A stretch of DNA of 64,000 nucleotides from Desertivibrio insolitus (lineage in GTDB: Bacteria > Actinomycetota > Actinomycetes > Actinomycetales > Microbacteriaceae). The position numbers were made by a program, and so were the translations under genes. The notes below the pieces were generated by a model. The model saw only the letters and a list, made by a program, of their open reading frames with translations, was not told where the DNA came from and made no database searches. Position 1 is the stretch's first letter. Each line of letters opens with the position of its first letter. Where the stretch lies: the NCBI RefSeq assembly GCF_017355965.1, contig NZ_JAFIQW010000003.1, forward strand, positions 272,001 through 336,000, read 5' to 3'. Below, piece by piece: positions 29,379-42,547 of this stretch.

Positions 29379-30620
29379 TTGCGCGTCACCCACCTGAGCC
29401 TCACCGATTTCCGCAACTACACGACGGCGGAGATCGATCTCGGGACGGGGGCGAACCTGTTCGTCGGCAGCAACGGGCAGGGCAAGACCAACCTCGTCGA
29501 GTCCATCGGCTACCTCTCCACACTCGGGTCGCACCGGGTGTCGAGCGACCAGGCGATGATCCGGCAGGGCACGGATGCCGCGATCGTGCGTGCCCGGCTG
29601 AGGCACGGCGATCGCGAGCTCCTCGCCGAGGTGCAGCTCAACCGGTCGTCGGCGAACCGTGCCCAGGTGAACCGGTCGGCGATCAAGCCGCGGGAGCTGC
29701 CGCGGTACGTGTCGAGTGTGCTGTTCGCCCCCGAGGACCTCGCGCTGGTGCGCGGGGAACCCTCGGGGCGGCGGCGATTCCTCGACGAGCTGCTCGTGCA
29801 GCGTGCGCCCCGGCTCTCCGGCGTGCTCGCCGACTACGAGCGGGTGCTCCGGCAGCGCAACACCCTGCTCAAGAGCGCGCGCAACTCCGGACTCCGCGGC
29901 GGCAACCTCTCCACGCTCGACATCTGGGACGACCGCCTCGTGACGCTCGGTACCGAGATCATCGACGCGCGATGGGGACTGATCGAGGAGCTGCGGCCGC
30001 ACGTGCGCGCGGCGTACGAGGCGGTCGCGGGCGAGCAGCACTCCGCCACGCTCGCCCCGGCGCTCTCGGTGCTGTCGAAGTCGGTCGACGACGAGGACGC
30101 GCACGACGCGGCATCCGTGCGCCTCGACGCCCCGGCGATCGAGGCCCGCTTCCGCGAGGCGCTCGCCACGGTGCGCCGGTCGGAGCTCGATCGCGGCGTC
30201 ACGCTCGTCGGGCCGCACCGCGACGACCTCGTGCTCACCCTCAACGGGCTGCCGGCGAAGGGCTACGCGAGTCACGGGGAGTCGTGGTCGATGGCCCTCG
30301 CGCTCAAGCTCGCGTCGGCGCAGGTGCTGCGCGCCGAGTCGCCGCTCGGCGACCCCGTCATCATCCTCGACGACGTCTTCGCCGAGCTCGACGAGCGCCG
30401 GCGGCTCCGGCTCGCCTCCGCCGTGCAGGACTTCGAGCAGGTGCTCATCACCGCGGCGGTACTCGGCGACGTGCCGGGCGAGCTCGCCGGCACGACGGTG
30501 CGGATCGAACGCGGCCGCGTCGTCGAGAAGCTGGCGGGCGAACGCGACGAGGCCGGCGACCGTGAGGGCGCTTCGGATACCGAGGCGGCCCCCGCCTCCG
30601 ACGACCAGGGCGACGGATGA
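29379..30620 (+). CDS. recF: DNA replication and repair protein RecF
   Basis: 413 residues from a TTG at 29379, giving LRVTHLSLTDFRNY, the standard RecF N-terminus; no ATG or GTG fits. Walker A is GSNGQGKTNLVE, the signature region is KLASAQVLRAESPLGDPV and Walker B is IILDDVFAELDERRR. Loads RecA at single-strand gaps with RecO/RecR. Fourteen bases after gnd; its stop overlaps the next start (ATGA). Confidence 0.95.
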   Translation: MRVTHLSLTDFRNYTTAEIDLGTGANLFVGSNGQGKTNLVESIGYLSTLGSHRVSSDQAMIRQGTDAAIVRARLRHGDRELLAEVQLNRSSANRAQVNRSAIKPRELPRYVSSVLFAPEDLALVRGEPSGRRRFLDELLVQRAPRLSGVLADYERVLRQRNTLLKSARNSGLRGGNLSTLDIWDDRLVTLGTEIIDARWGLIEELRPHVRAAYEAVAGEQHSATLAPALSVLSKSVDDEDAHDAASVRLDAPAIEARFREALATVRRSELDRGVTLVGPHRDDLVLTLNGLPAKGYASHGESWSMALALKLASAQVLRAESPLGDPVIILDDVFAELDERRRLRLASAVQDFEQVLITAAVLGDVPGELAGTTVRIERGRVVEKLAGERDEAGDREGASDTEAAPASDDQGDG

Positions 30621-31108
30621 CGGAGCAGCCCGAGTCCGAGGCACGGCGCGTGTACGAGCGGTTCCGCGCCGTCTTCGGCAGTGCGGCCGGTCGCTCCGCC
30701 ACCTATCGCAAGCGCCGGGAGAAGCCCGCGACGACCACGCCGTACGGCTCCGGCCGTGATCCGCTCGGGCTCGGCGACGTCATGGCCGCGATGACGGAGG
30801 AGCTCGGATGGAGCTCTCCGCTCGCAAAATCCGAACTGCTCGTGTCCTGGCCGCAGATCGTGGGGGAGGAGACCGCTCAGCACGCCCAGCCCGTCGGCAT
30901 CGAGGAGGGCGTGCTCACGGTGCGCTGCGATTCGACGGCGTGGGCGACGCAGCTGCGGCTGATGCGCACGAAGCTCACGACGCAGCTGCTGCGCGAGTTC
31001 CCAGCGGCGGGCATCCAGCAGGTGCGGTTTTTGGGCCCTGACGCCCCTTCCTGGAAAAAGGGCCCCAGATCGGTTCAGGGGCGCGGTCCGCGCGATACCT
31101 ACGGTTGA
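30617..31108 (+). CDS. DciA-like protein (DUF721)
   Basis: 163 residues. A basic N-terminus (YRKRREK) precedes the DUF721 core about residues 50-140 (LGDVMAAMTEELGWSS, WPQIVGEETAQHAQPVGIEEGVLTVRCDSTAWATQLRLM). DciA proteins of this fold load or activate DnaB helicase in bacteria lacking DnaC/DnaI, and no such loader is seen here. Translationally coupled to recF by an ATGA overlap; gyrB follows after 158 bases. Confidence 0.88.
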   Translation: MTEQPESEARRVYERFRAVFGSAAGRSATYRKRREKPATTTPYGSGRDPLGLGDVMAAMTEELGWSSPLAKSELLVSWPQIVGEETAQHAQPVGIEEGVLTVRCDSTAWATQLRLMRTKLTTQLLREFPAAGIQQVRFLGPDAPSWKKGPRSVQGRGPRDTYG

Positions 31109-31251
31109 GCGGACAAAAGAGCCCTTCGAGCAGAAGAAAGGCGCTCAGACGGGCGTATATCCGACTCGGCCGTCCCTCCTCTTGATAGACTGGGAGGGCA
31201 GTGGGGACGGCTCTGGACGCCTGCGCGTCGAGCATGCGGTTCCCCCAGTGA

Positions 31252-33240
<1,989 letters not shown>

Positions 33241-33310
33241 CCGAGGCGCTCGCGCTCGAGGCGCGAGCCTGCCCGGCATCCGTTCCCTCCTTCCGACAGA
33301 AAGGCCCTGA

Positions 33311-35891
<2,581 letters not shown>

Positions 35892-35899
<8 letters not shown>

Positions 35900-36299
35900 C
35901 GTCGCGGAGAAGCTTCAGAGGAAGGCCCCGAAGCCCGTGAGCGGTAAGCAGGTACGCCTGAAGCTCGTCTACATCGACTTCTGGTCGGCGGTGAAGCTCG
36001 CGTTCCTGATCTCGGTGGCGGGCGGCGTCGTGCTGATCGTGGCGACGTTCCTGATCTGGAACATCCTCGCCCTCACGGGGGTCTTCGGATCGATCAGCGA
36101 CCTGCTGCGCGACATCCTGGGCCAGGAGAACTTCAACGTCACCGATGTCGTGTCGCTGCCGCAGGTGCTGCTGTTCTCGATCATCGTGGCCGCTCTCAAC
36201 GTCGTCGTGGGCACCGCCCTCGGCGCCGTGATCGCGATGCTGTACAACTTCAGCGTCCGCATCACCGGTGGTCTGCTCGTCGGATTCACCAACAACTAG
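35892..36299 (+). CDS. DUF3566 membrane protein
   Basis: 135 residues with two strong membrane helices ([20 protein letters not shown] and [20 protein letters not shown]) and the family core [17 protein letters not shown] gyrA-downstream gene of this family is standard in actinobacteria (Mycobacterium Rv0007 position). Function unknown; the eight-base overlap with gyrA implies coupled translation. Confidence 0.9.
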
Positions 36300-36348
36300 C
36301 CCGATTGGGCGAAACGGGCCGCTTGGGGTACTCTCTAATGCGGTTCAC

Positions 36349-36425
36349 GGGGCTATAGCTCAGGCGGTTAGAGCGCTTCGCTGATAACGAAGAGGTCCCA
36401 GGTTCAAGTCCTGGTAGCCCCACCA
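36349..36425 (+). tRNA. tRNA-Ile (anticodon GAT)
   Basis: Acceptor GGGGCTA pairs with TAGCCCC; anticodon stem CTTCG/CGAAG with loop CTGATAA (anticodon GAT at 36383-36385); T loop GGTTCAAGTCC. CCA is encoded (36423-36425). Confidence 0.97.
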
Positions 36426-36505
36426 CCGTGATCCGACACCACGCACCGAACAGGTCGTAGAGTGTCGGAAGTCGCAACACAGCCGCGGATCGACGAGATC
36501 CGTTC

Positions 36506-36578
36506 GGGGCCTTAGCTCAGTTGGTAGAGCGCTTGCTTTGCAAGCAAGATGTCAGGAGTTCGATTCTCCTAGGCTCCA
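36506..36578 (+). tRNA. tRNA-Ala (anticodon TGC)
   Basis: Acceptor GGGGCCT pairs with AGGCTCC (one G-T); anticodon stem CTTGC/GCAAG with loop TTTGCAA; T loop AGTTCGATTCT. The 3' CCA is not encoded. The Ile-Ala pair after gyrA is the common actinobacterial arrangement. Confidence 0.97.
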
Positions 36579-36605
36579 CAGTTTCCCGGCCTCCTGTCGT
36601 GCTTG

Positions 36606-37577
36606 TCACTCCGCGGCATCCGGTGCCGGCGGCGTCTCGGCCCCCTCGCGCTCGTCGCGGTCGGCCCACTCGAGCAGCGGTGTGATGTCGAACACGACGT
36701 CGTCGATGCCGGCGTGCAGGTCGCCCAGGCGTGCGAAGCGCTCGGGCACGGTCGCGATCGTGAAGTCGCCCGGCTGCACGTCGTCGATCTCGTTCCAGCG
36801 GATCGGCGTCGACACGGTGCCCTCGGGGTTGCCGCGCACCGAGTACGCCGCCGCGATCGTGTGGTCGCGGGCGTTCTGGTTGTAGTCCACGAACACGGCG
36901 GCGGGATCGCGGTCGTGCCGCCACCATGTGGTCGTCACGTCGTGCGGCGCGCGCCGCTCCACCTCGCGGGCGAAGGCCAGGGCGGCGCGGCGCACGTCGT
37001 CGAAGCCGTGCTCGGGGGCGATCCGCACGTAGATGTGGATGCCGCTGCCGCCCGAGGTCTTCGGCCAGCCCACCGCGCCCAACTCGTCGAGCACCTCGTG
37101 CACGACGCCGGCGACCCGCTGCACCCGGTCGAAGGGGCAGTCGGGCATGGGGTCGAGATCGATCCGCCACTCGTCGGGCTTCTCGACATCCGCCCGCCTG
37201 CTGTTCCACGGGTGGAACTCGACGGTCGACATCTGCACGGCCCACGCCACGTGCGCGAGTTCGGTCACGCACAGCTCGTCGGCCGTGCGCTTGTAGCGGG
37301 GGAAGAACACCCGCACCGTCTCCATCCAGGGCGGGGCGCCGTGCGGCAGCCGCTTCTGGTGCACCTTCTCGCCGGCCACGCCCTCGGGAAAGCGGTGCAG
37401 CATGCACGGCCGCTCCCGTAGCGCATTGACGATCCCGTCGCCGACCGACAGGTAGTACTGCACGAGGTCGAGCTTCGTCTCGCCCCGGGCGGGGAAGTAC
37501 ACGCGATCGGGGTTCGAGATGCGCACGGTGCGGTCGCCGACCTGCAGCTCGACCGCGGGCGTCGCCTGTTTCGCCAT
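36606..37577 (-). CDS. LigD-type DNA polymerase/primase domain protein
   Basis: 323 residues, about the size of an isolated LigD polymerase domain (archaeo-eukaryotic primase fold). Motifs: RISNPDRVYFP at the start, the catalytic pair in WRIDLDPMPDCPFD, GGSGIHIYVRI and the VFVDYNQNARDHTIAAAYSVR block. No ligase or nuclease domain is attached, and no Ku or ligase gene is adjacent. Such stand-alone PolDom proteins add or fill nucleotides, often ribonucleotides, at breaks or gaps. Ends convergently with the tRNA genes; 9 bases downstream of the HAD gene on the same strand. Confidence 0.9.
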   Translation of the reverse strand: MAKQATPAVELQVGDRTVRISNPDRVYFPARGETKLDLVQYYLSVGDGIVNALRERPCMLHRFPEGVAGEKVHQKRLPHGAPPWMETVRVFFPRYKRTADELCVTELAHVAWAVQMSTVEFHPWNSRRADVEKPDEWRIDLDPMPDCPFDRVQRVAGVVHEVLDELGAVGWPKTSGGSGIHIYVRIAPEHGFDDVRRAALAFAREVERRAPHDVTTTWWRHDRDPAAVFVDYNQNARDHTIAAAYSVRGNPEGTVSTPIRWNEIDDVQPGDFTIATVPERFARLGDLHAGIDDVVFDITPLLEWADRDEREGAETPPAPDAAE

Positions 37578-37586
37578 GTCGAGAAC

Positions 37587-38273
37587 CTACGACGCCGACC
37601 CGGAGGTGTCGATCGGCCCGAGGTGGCGGGCGAGGTCGAGGACTCCCGTCGCCGCGATGAGCGGCTGTCGGAGGTGAGGGGGATACCGGCGCCCCGAGCG
37701 GTCGATCCACGCCGTCCGCAGCCCGGCTCCCGCGGCACCGTGGACGTCCCACGGATGCACGGCGACCAGCCAGGCGTCGCCCGGTTCGACGTGTGCCCGT
37801 TCGACGGCGGTCCGGTACGCCGCGCGCGCGGGCTTCCACGGTGAGTTCCCCTCGACCGTGAGCAGGTCGTCGAAGGACTCGAGCAGGCCCGCGTCGCCGA
37901 GCAGCCGCTCCGCGTTCGAGCGGGGGCCGTTGGACAGGGTGAAGAGACGGTGACCGGCCTCGCGGAGAGCGTGGACGCCAGGAATCACGTCGTCGTGCGG
38001 CGGGACCGCGGCGAAGCTGTCGAGCACGGAGGACACCGCTTCGTCGAGCGCCTCGGCGGTCACGTGGCTGCGGAGCAGGTCCTCGGCGTGCCCCTGAGCC
38101 AGTTGCGGGAAGGAGGCGTCGTCACCGGCGGCGGTGAGCGCGAACCCGTTGCGGAGGATCGACGCGAACCACACATCCGCGAGCAGCCCGTCGCCGGCGA
38201 CCTCGCCGAAGACGGTGGCGACCGGCGACAGATCGGAGAGGGTCTCGTTGACGTCGACCAGGAGGGAGGCCAT
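37587..38273 (-). CDS. HAD-superfamily hydrolase, haloacid dehalogenase type II-like
   Basis: 228 residues. Nucleophile motif LLVDVNETLSDL (Asp7), the TLSNGPRSN motif II, the lysine in SPWKPARAAYRTAVER and the last acidic loop replaced by VAVHPWDVHGAAGAGL, which is typical of L-2-haloacid dehalogenases (His-Pro-Trp-Asp). Might dehalogenate a 2-haloacid or act on another small phosphate or acid. Same strand as the LigD-type gene, nine bases before it. Confidence 0.82.
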   Translation of the reverse strand: MASLLVDVNETLSDLSPVATVFGEVAGDGLLADVWFASILRNGFALTAAGDDASFPQLAQGHAEDLLRSHVTAEALDEAVSSVLDSFAAVPPHDDVIPGVHALREAGHRLFTLSNGPRSNAERLLGDAGLLESFDDLLTVEGNSPWKPARAAYRTAVERAHVEPGDAWLVAVHPWDVHGAAGAGLRTAWIDRSGRRYPPHLRQPLIAATGVLDLARHLGPIDTSGSAS

Positions 38274-38317
38274 GGGCCAACTCCCTCACACGCCGCTCCG
38301 AGTCGGCTGAGCCGGCG

Positions 38318-38890
38318 TCACCACCAGGCGGGGCGGGCGACCTCGAGCTGGCGGCCGAGGAAGGGGCGCGCCCGCTCGACGGCGAGCTCGATGCGCTCGG
38401 CGAGCTTCGGGTTCGAGATCTCGTAGTTCTGGAAGTCGGCGTCGCTCGCGTAGATGCCGAGCGGGAGCGTCACCGCCTGGAAGAACCCGAAGAGCGGACG
38501 CAGCTGGTGCTCGATGATGAGCGCGTGCCGGTCGCTCCCTCCGGTCGCGGCGAGGAGCACCGGACGGTCGACGAGCGCGTATTGGCCCACGAAGTCGAAC
38601 AGGTGCTTGAACAGCCCGGTGAACGTCGCGCGGTACACCGGACTCGCGACGACGAGCAGGTCCGCCTGCTCGATGCGCTGCAGCTCCTGCTCGGCGACGG
38701 CGGGCAGCTGGTCGCGCTGCACGGCGCCGGCGAGGTGCGGCCCGAGCTCGTTGAGCTCGATGAGGTGCGTCTCGGTCTCGGCCCCATCGGCGACCTGGTC
38801 GAGGATCGCGCGGACGAGCGCCGTCGTCTTCGAGGGCGACTGCAGGCTCCCGGAGACCCCGACCACCTTGAGCGGCTCAGTGTGCGACAT
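38318..38890 (-). CDS. NAD(P)H-dependent FMN reductase
   Basis: 190 residues from the ATG at 38890. Flavodoxin-like fold with VVGVSGSLQSPSKTTALV (FMN phosphate site) and VASPVYRATFTGLFKHLFDF. Resembles MsuE/SsuE reductases that supply reduced flavin to two-component monooxygenases. It faces the flavin monooxygenase at 39012 across 121 bases with an inverted repeat, so the two probably form one system. Confidence 0.88.
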   Translation of the reverse strand: MSHTEPLKVVGVSGSLQSPSKTTALVRAILDQVADGAETETHLIELNELGPHLAGAVQRDQLPAVAEQELQRIEQADLLVVASPVYRATFTGLFKHLFDFVGQYALVDRPVLLAATGGSDRHALIIEHQLRPLFGFFQAVTLPLGIYASDADFQNYEISNPKLAERIELAVERARPFLGRQLEVARPAWW

Positions 38891-38944
38891 GGCTCCGACG
38901 CTAGGCCGACGGATGCCGCGGGCGGGAGGGCCACCGAAACACAA

Positions 38945-38959
38945 CGTCACTCTGTGACG
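38945..38959. promoter_or_regulatory. Inverted repeat between FMN reductase and monooxygenase genes
   Basis: CGTCAC-TCT-GTGACG, 6-bp arms, in the shared promoter region. Candidate operator. Confidence 0.4.
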
Positions 38960-39011
38960 CCGTATTGCGGCAGCGGGTGACTCCCCGGGCGGGCGAGGCG
39001 AGCATGGGCGC

Positions 39012-40391
39012 ATGCCCCGACACATCCGTTTCAACGCGTTCGACATGAACTGCGTCGCGCACCAGTCGTCCGGCCTCTGGCGGCACCCGCAGGACCGCTC
39101 GCGGAACTACAACACCCTCGAGTACTGGACCGAGCTCGCGAAGTTGCTCGAGTCCGGCACGTTCGACGGCATCTTCATCGCCGACGTGCTCGGCACCTAC
39201 GACGTCTACGGCGACAGCAACGAGGCAGCCATCCGTCACGGCGCTCAGGTGCCCGTGAACGACCCCGTGCTGCTCGTCTCCGCGATGGCGCTCGTGACCG
39301 AGCACCTCGGCTTCGGTGTGACCGCAGGCACGGCATACGAGCACCCCTATCCGTTCGCCCGGCGGATGACGACGCTCGACCACCTCACGAAGGGCCGCGT
39401 CGGCTGGAACGTGGTGACGGGCTACCTGCCCTCGGCCGCGCGCAACATGGGCCACGACGACCAGATGGAGCACGACGACCGCTACGACCACGCGGACGAG
39501 TACCTCGAGGTGCTCTACAAGCTGTGGGAGGGCTCGTGGGAGGACGACGCCGTCGTCGTCGACCGGGAGCGCGGCGTCTTCACCGACCCAAGCAAGGTGC
39601 ACGAGATCGGGCACGAGGGCAAGTACTTCAAGGTGCCCGGCATCCACATCTCGGAGCCCTCGCCGCAGCGCACGCCGGTGATCTATCAGGCGGGCGCGTC
39701 GCCGCGGGGCATCGCGTTCGCCGCCGGTAACGCGGAGGCGATCTTCGTCGCGGCCCCGACCAAGGAGGTGCTGCGCGGCACGGTCAAGCGCATCCGCGAC
39801 GCCCTCGAGTCGGCTGGCCGCGACCGCTACGCCGCGAAGATCTACACGCTGCTGACGATCATCACCGACGAGACGAGCGAGAAGGCGCAGGCGAAGTACG
39901 AGGACTACCTCTCGTACGCGAGCGAGGAGGGGGCCCTCGTCTTCATGTCGGGCTGGATGGGCATCGACCTCTCGCAGTACGACCTCGACGAGCCGGTCGG
40001 TAACGTCAAGAGCAACGCGATCCAGTCGGTGATCGCGAACTTCGCGGAGTCCGCGGAGCACGGCCGCGAGTTCACGGTGCGCGACATCGCCCGCCACGGC
40101 GCGATCGGCGGCCTCGGCCCGTTCATCGTGGGCTCCGGCTCCGAGATCGCGGACGAGCTGCAGTCGTGGGTCGAGGAGACCGACGTCGACGGCTTCAACC
40201 TCGCCTACGCGATCACGCCCGGCACGTTCGAGGACGTCGTGAAGTACGTCGTGCCCGAGCTGCGCAGGCGCGGCGCCTACCCGGAGTCGTACGAGCAGGG
40301 CACGCTCCGCAACAAGCTGCACGGTCGCGGCGACCGGCTGCCGGAGGAGCACAAGGGCGCGCAGTACCGCTGGTCGTCCGTTCCCGCCTGA
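39012..40391 (+). CDS. FMNH2-dependent monooxygenase, NtaA/SnaA/DszA family
   Basis: 459 residues, luciferase-like barrel. Family blocks: FIADVLGTYDVYGDSNEAA, HPYPFARRMTTLDHLTKGR (about residue 115), WNVVTGYLPSAARNMG and QAGASPRGIAFAAGNAEAIF. Members oxidise nitrilotriacetate, sulfones or sulfonates using FMNH2 from a separate reductase, here probably the divergent gene. The adjacent sulfur gene metY makes an organosulfur substrate attractive, but this is inference. Confidence 0.88.
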   Translation: MPRHIRFNAFDMNCVAHQSSGLWRHPQDRSRNYNTLEYWTELAKLLESGTFDGIFIADVLGTYDVYGDSNEAAIRHGAQVPVNDPVLLVSAMALVTEHLGFGVTAGTAYEHPYPFARRMTTLDHLTKGRVGWNVVTGYLPSAARNMGHDDQMEHDDRYDHADEYLEVLYKLWEGSWEDDAVVVDRERGVFTDPSKVHEIGHEGKYFKVPGIHISEPSPQRTPVIYQAGASPRGIAFAAGNAEAIFVAAPTKEVLRGTVKRIRDALESAGRDRYAAKIYTLLTIITDETSEKAQAKYEDYLSYASEEGALVFMSGWMGIDLSQYDLDEPVGNVKSNAIQSVIANFAESAEHGREFTVRDIARHGAIGGLGPFIVGSGSEIADELQSWVEETDVDGFNLAYAITPGTFEDVVKYVVPELRRRGAYPESYEQGTLRNKLHGRGDRLPEEHKGAQYRWSSVPA

Positions 40392-40404
40392 GCGCAGGCA
40401 CGAC

Positions 40405-40436
40405 AAAGGGCCGGCCCCCTCGGGGACCGGCCCTTT
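40405..40436. terminator. Bidirectional terminator
   Basis: AAAGGGCCGG...CCGGCCCTTT stem with a short loop between the convergent monooxygenase and CoA-binding genes, followed by TCTCG on plus and TTTGTCG on minus. Confidence 0.85.
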
Positions 40437-40445
40437 CTCGTGCCG

Positions 40446-41018
40446 TCAGCGGATCGACTTGCGTGAGGTGATCTGGCCCGTGTCGAAGCCGAGCAGGTGC
40501 AGGCCGCCGTGGAACCGGGCGTGCTCCACCTTGATGCAGCGGTCCATGACGACCGTCAGCCCCTGCTCCTCGCCGTAACGGGCGGCCTCCTCGTTCCAGA
40601 TGCCGAGCTGCACCCACACGGTCTTCGCGCCGATCGCCAGGGCGTCGTCCATGACCGAGGGGATGTCGGCGGGCTTGCGGAACACGTCGACGATGTCGGG
40701 CACCTCGGGCAGCGAGGCGAGGTCGGGGTAGACCTTCTCGCCGAGGATCTCGGTGGCGTTCGGGTTGACGAAATACAGCTTGTAGTCGCTCGACTGCTGC
40801 AGGTAGGTCGCGACGAAGTAGCTCGAGCGCGCGGGGTTGGGGGAGGCGCCGACGATCGCGACCGACTTGGCCTTGCGCAGGATCGCGAGTCGCTCGCGGG
40901 CGGAGGGACCCACCCAGGTGCGCTGCGAGCGCATGAGCTTCGCGAGCGGCGAGGAGGCCGGGATCTCGCAGGTCAGACCGTTGACGAGGTGCGTCGTGAC
41001 CGTGGCATCCGTGGTCAT
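40446..41018 (-). CDS. CoA-binding domain protein
   Basis: 190 residues. Rossmann-type CoA-binding domain with SVAIVGASPNPARSSYFVATYLQ, DIVDVFRKPADIPSVMDDALAIGAKTVWVQLGIWNEEA and VVMDRCIKVEHARF, as in YccU/YneT proteins. The biochemical role is unknown. Its ATG shares one base with the metY stop (TGATG), so it is translated together with O-acetylhomoserine sulfhydrylase; this association with metY is seen widely in actinobacteria. Confidence 0.9.
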   Translation of the reverse strand: MTTDATVTTHLVNGLTCEIPASSPLAKLMRSQRTWVGPSARERLAILRKAKSVAIVGASPNPARSSYFVATYLQQSSDYKLYFVNPNATEILGEKVYPDLASLPEVPDIVDVFRKPADIPSVMDDALAIGAKTVWVQLGIWNEEAARYGEEQGLTVVMDRCIKVEHARFHGGLHLLGFDTGQITSRKSIR

Positions 41019-42310
41019 CAGTTCTCCTTCGCGGCCGCGGTGAGGGCCTGATCGAGATCCGCGATGATGTCGTCCACGTCCTCGAGGCCGACGCTCAATC
41101 GTACGAGGCCGGGTCCGACGCCCGCCTGCAGCAGCTGCTCCTCGGTGAGCTGCGCGTGGGTCGTCGAGGCGGGGTGGATGACGAGGGTCTTCGTGTCGCC
41201 GATGTTGGCCAGGTGGCTCGCGAGGTCGACGGACTCGATGAAGCGCCGGCCCACGTCTCGGCCGCCCGCGACGTCGAACGAGAACACCGAACCCGGTCCC
41301 TTGGGCAGGTACTGCTTCGCGCGCTCGTGATGCGGATGACTCGGCAGGCCCGCCCAGTGCACCTTCTCGATGCGCGGGTCGGCGTCGAGCCACTCGGCGA
41401 CGGCACGCGCGTTGTCGACGTGGGTCTGCATGCGCAGGGGCAGCGTCTCGACGCCCATCGCGAGGAGGAATGCCGAGTGCGGCGCGAGGGTCGGGCCGAT
41501 GTCGCGCAGCTGCTCGGCGCGGAGGCGCGTGAGGAACGCGTACTCGCCGAAGTTGCCGTGCCAGTTGAGGCCGCCGTAGTGCGGCACCGTCTCGTCGAAG
41601 AGCGGGAACCGGTGGTTCGCCCAGTCGAACCGGCCGCTCTCGACGACGACACCGCCGAGGGTCGTGCCGTGGCCGCCGAGGAACTTGGTGGCCGAGTGCA
41701 CGACGACGTCCGCGCCCCACTCGATCGGGCGCACGAGGTACGGCGTCGCGACCGTGGAGTCGACGATGAGCGGGACGTCGTGGGCGTGGGCGACGTCCGC
41801 CAGGCCCGCGATGTCGGCGATCGCGCCGGAGGGGTTGGAGATCGTCTCGGCGAAGACCACCTTCGTCCTGTCGGTGATCGCGGCCGCGTAGTCGGCGGGG
41901 TCGGAGCTGTTGACGAACGTCGTCTCGACGCCGAAGCGGCGCAGCGTGACATCCAGCTGCGTCACCGAACCGCCATAGAGCGACGAGCTCGCAACGACGT
42001 GGTCGCCGGCGCCGACGAGCGAGGCGAACGTCACGAACTGCGCCGAGAGACCGCTCGCGGTCGCGACGGCGCCGAGGCCGCCCTCGAGCGATGCGATCCG
42101 CTCCTCGAAGCTCGCGACCGTGGGGTTCTCCAGGCGGCTGTAGATGTTGCCGTACTTCTGCAGGGCGAAGCGCGCCGCGGCATCCGCGGTGTCGTCGAAG
42201 ACGAAGGCGCTCGTCTGATAGATCGGCAGGGCGCGGGCACCCGTGACCGCGTCGGGGATGTTGCCGGCGTGGATCGCACGCGTGCGGAAGCCGTATTCTC
42301 GATCAGCCAT
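41018..42310 (-). CDS. metY: O-acetylhomoserine sulfhydrylase
   Basis: 430 residues. Cys/Met-metabolism PLP enzyme: PIYQTSAFVFDDTADAAARF and YSRLENPTVASFEERIASLEGG near the N-terminus; the PLP lysine is in VVHSATKFLGGHGTTLGG; the long PLFDETVPHYGGL...W segment and length above 420 favour MetY over MetB or MetC. Makes homocysteine from O-acetylhomoserine and sulfide. Divergent from the AraC regulator. Confidence 0.93.
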   Translation of the reverse strand: MADREYGFRTRAIHAGNIPDAVTGARALPIYQTSAFVFDDTADAAARFALQKYGNIYSRLENPTVASFEERIASLEGGLGAVATASGLSAQFVTFASLVGAGDHVVASSSLYGGSVTQLDVTLRRFGVETTFVNSSDPADYAAAITDRTKVVFAETISNPSGAIADIAGLADVAHAHDVPLIVDSTVATPYLVRPIEWGADVVVHSATKFLGGHGTTLGGVVVESGRFDWANHRFPLFDETVPHYGGLNWHGNFGEYAFLTRLRAEQLRDIGPTLAPHSAFLLAMGVETLPLRMQTHVDNARAVAEWLDADPRIEKVHWAGLPSHPHHERAKQYLPKGPGSVFSFDVAGGRDVGRRFIESVDLASHLANIGDTKTLVIHPASTTHAQLTEEQLLQAGVGPGLVRLSVGLEDVDDIIADLDQALTAAAKEN

Positions 42311-42389
42311 GACGCCACGGTAACGCGGCGCCGCAGCGCATCCGCGCCGCCGTGAAATCTCGCGTAACCGGGACCTTCGACCCAGCGCG

Positions 42390-42405
42390 GGGGACACCTG
42401 TCCCC
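42390..42405. promoter_or_regulatory. Palindrome between metY and the AraC-type regulator
   Basis: GGGGACACCTGTCCCC, 7-bp arms around two bases, 80 bases upstream of metY. Candidate operator for a sulfur or AraC regulator. Confidence 0.4.
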
Positions 42406-42547
42406 TTACACTGCTGGTGTTGAGCTTCTTCCGGCCGCGAGCCGGGCTCCGCCGCCCCGGGCGTCAACGGGGACTTCTTCCCCTCCTCCCCAGCGCTTCG
42501 GCCGATGATGCGCGCGCTCGGGTGAGCCCACCAGAACGGCCGAGAAC

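Noticed and set aside
42311..42547. SAM-type riboswitch upstream of metY
   Set aside because: No conserved riboswitch core could be traced; only the short palindrome is evident.
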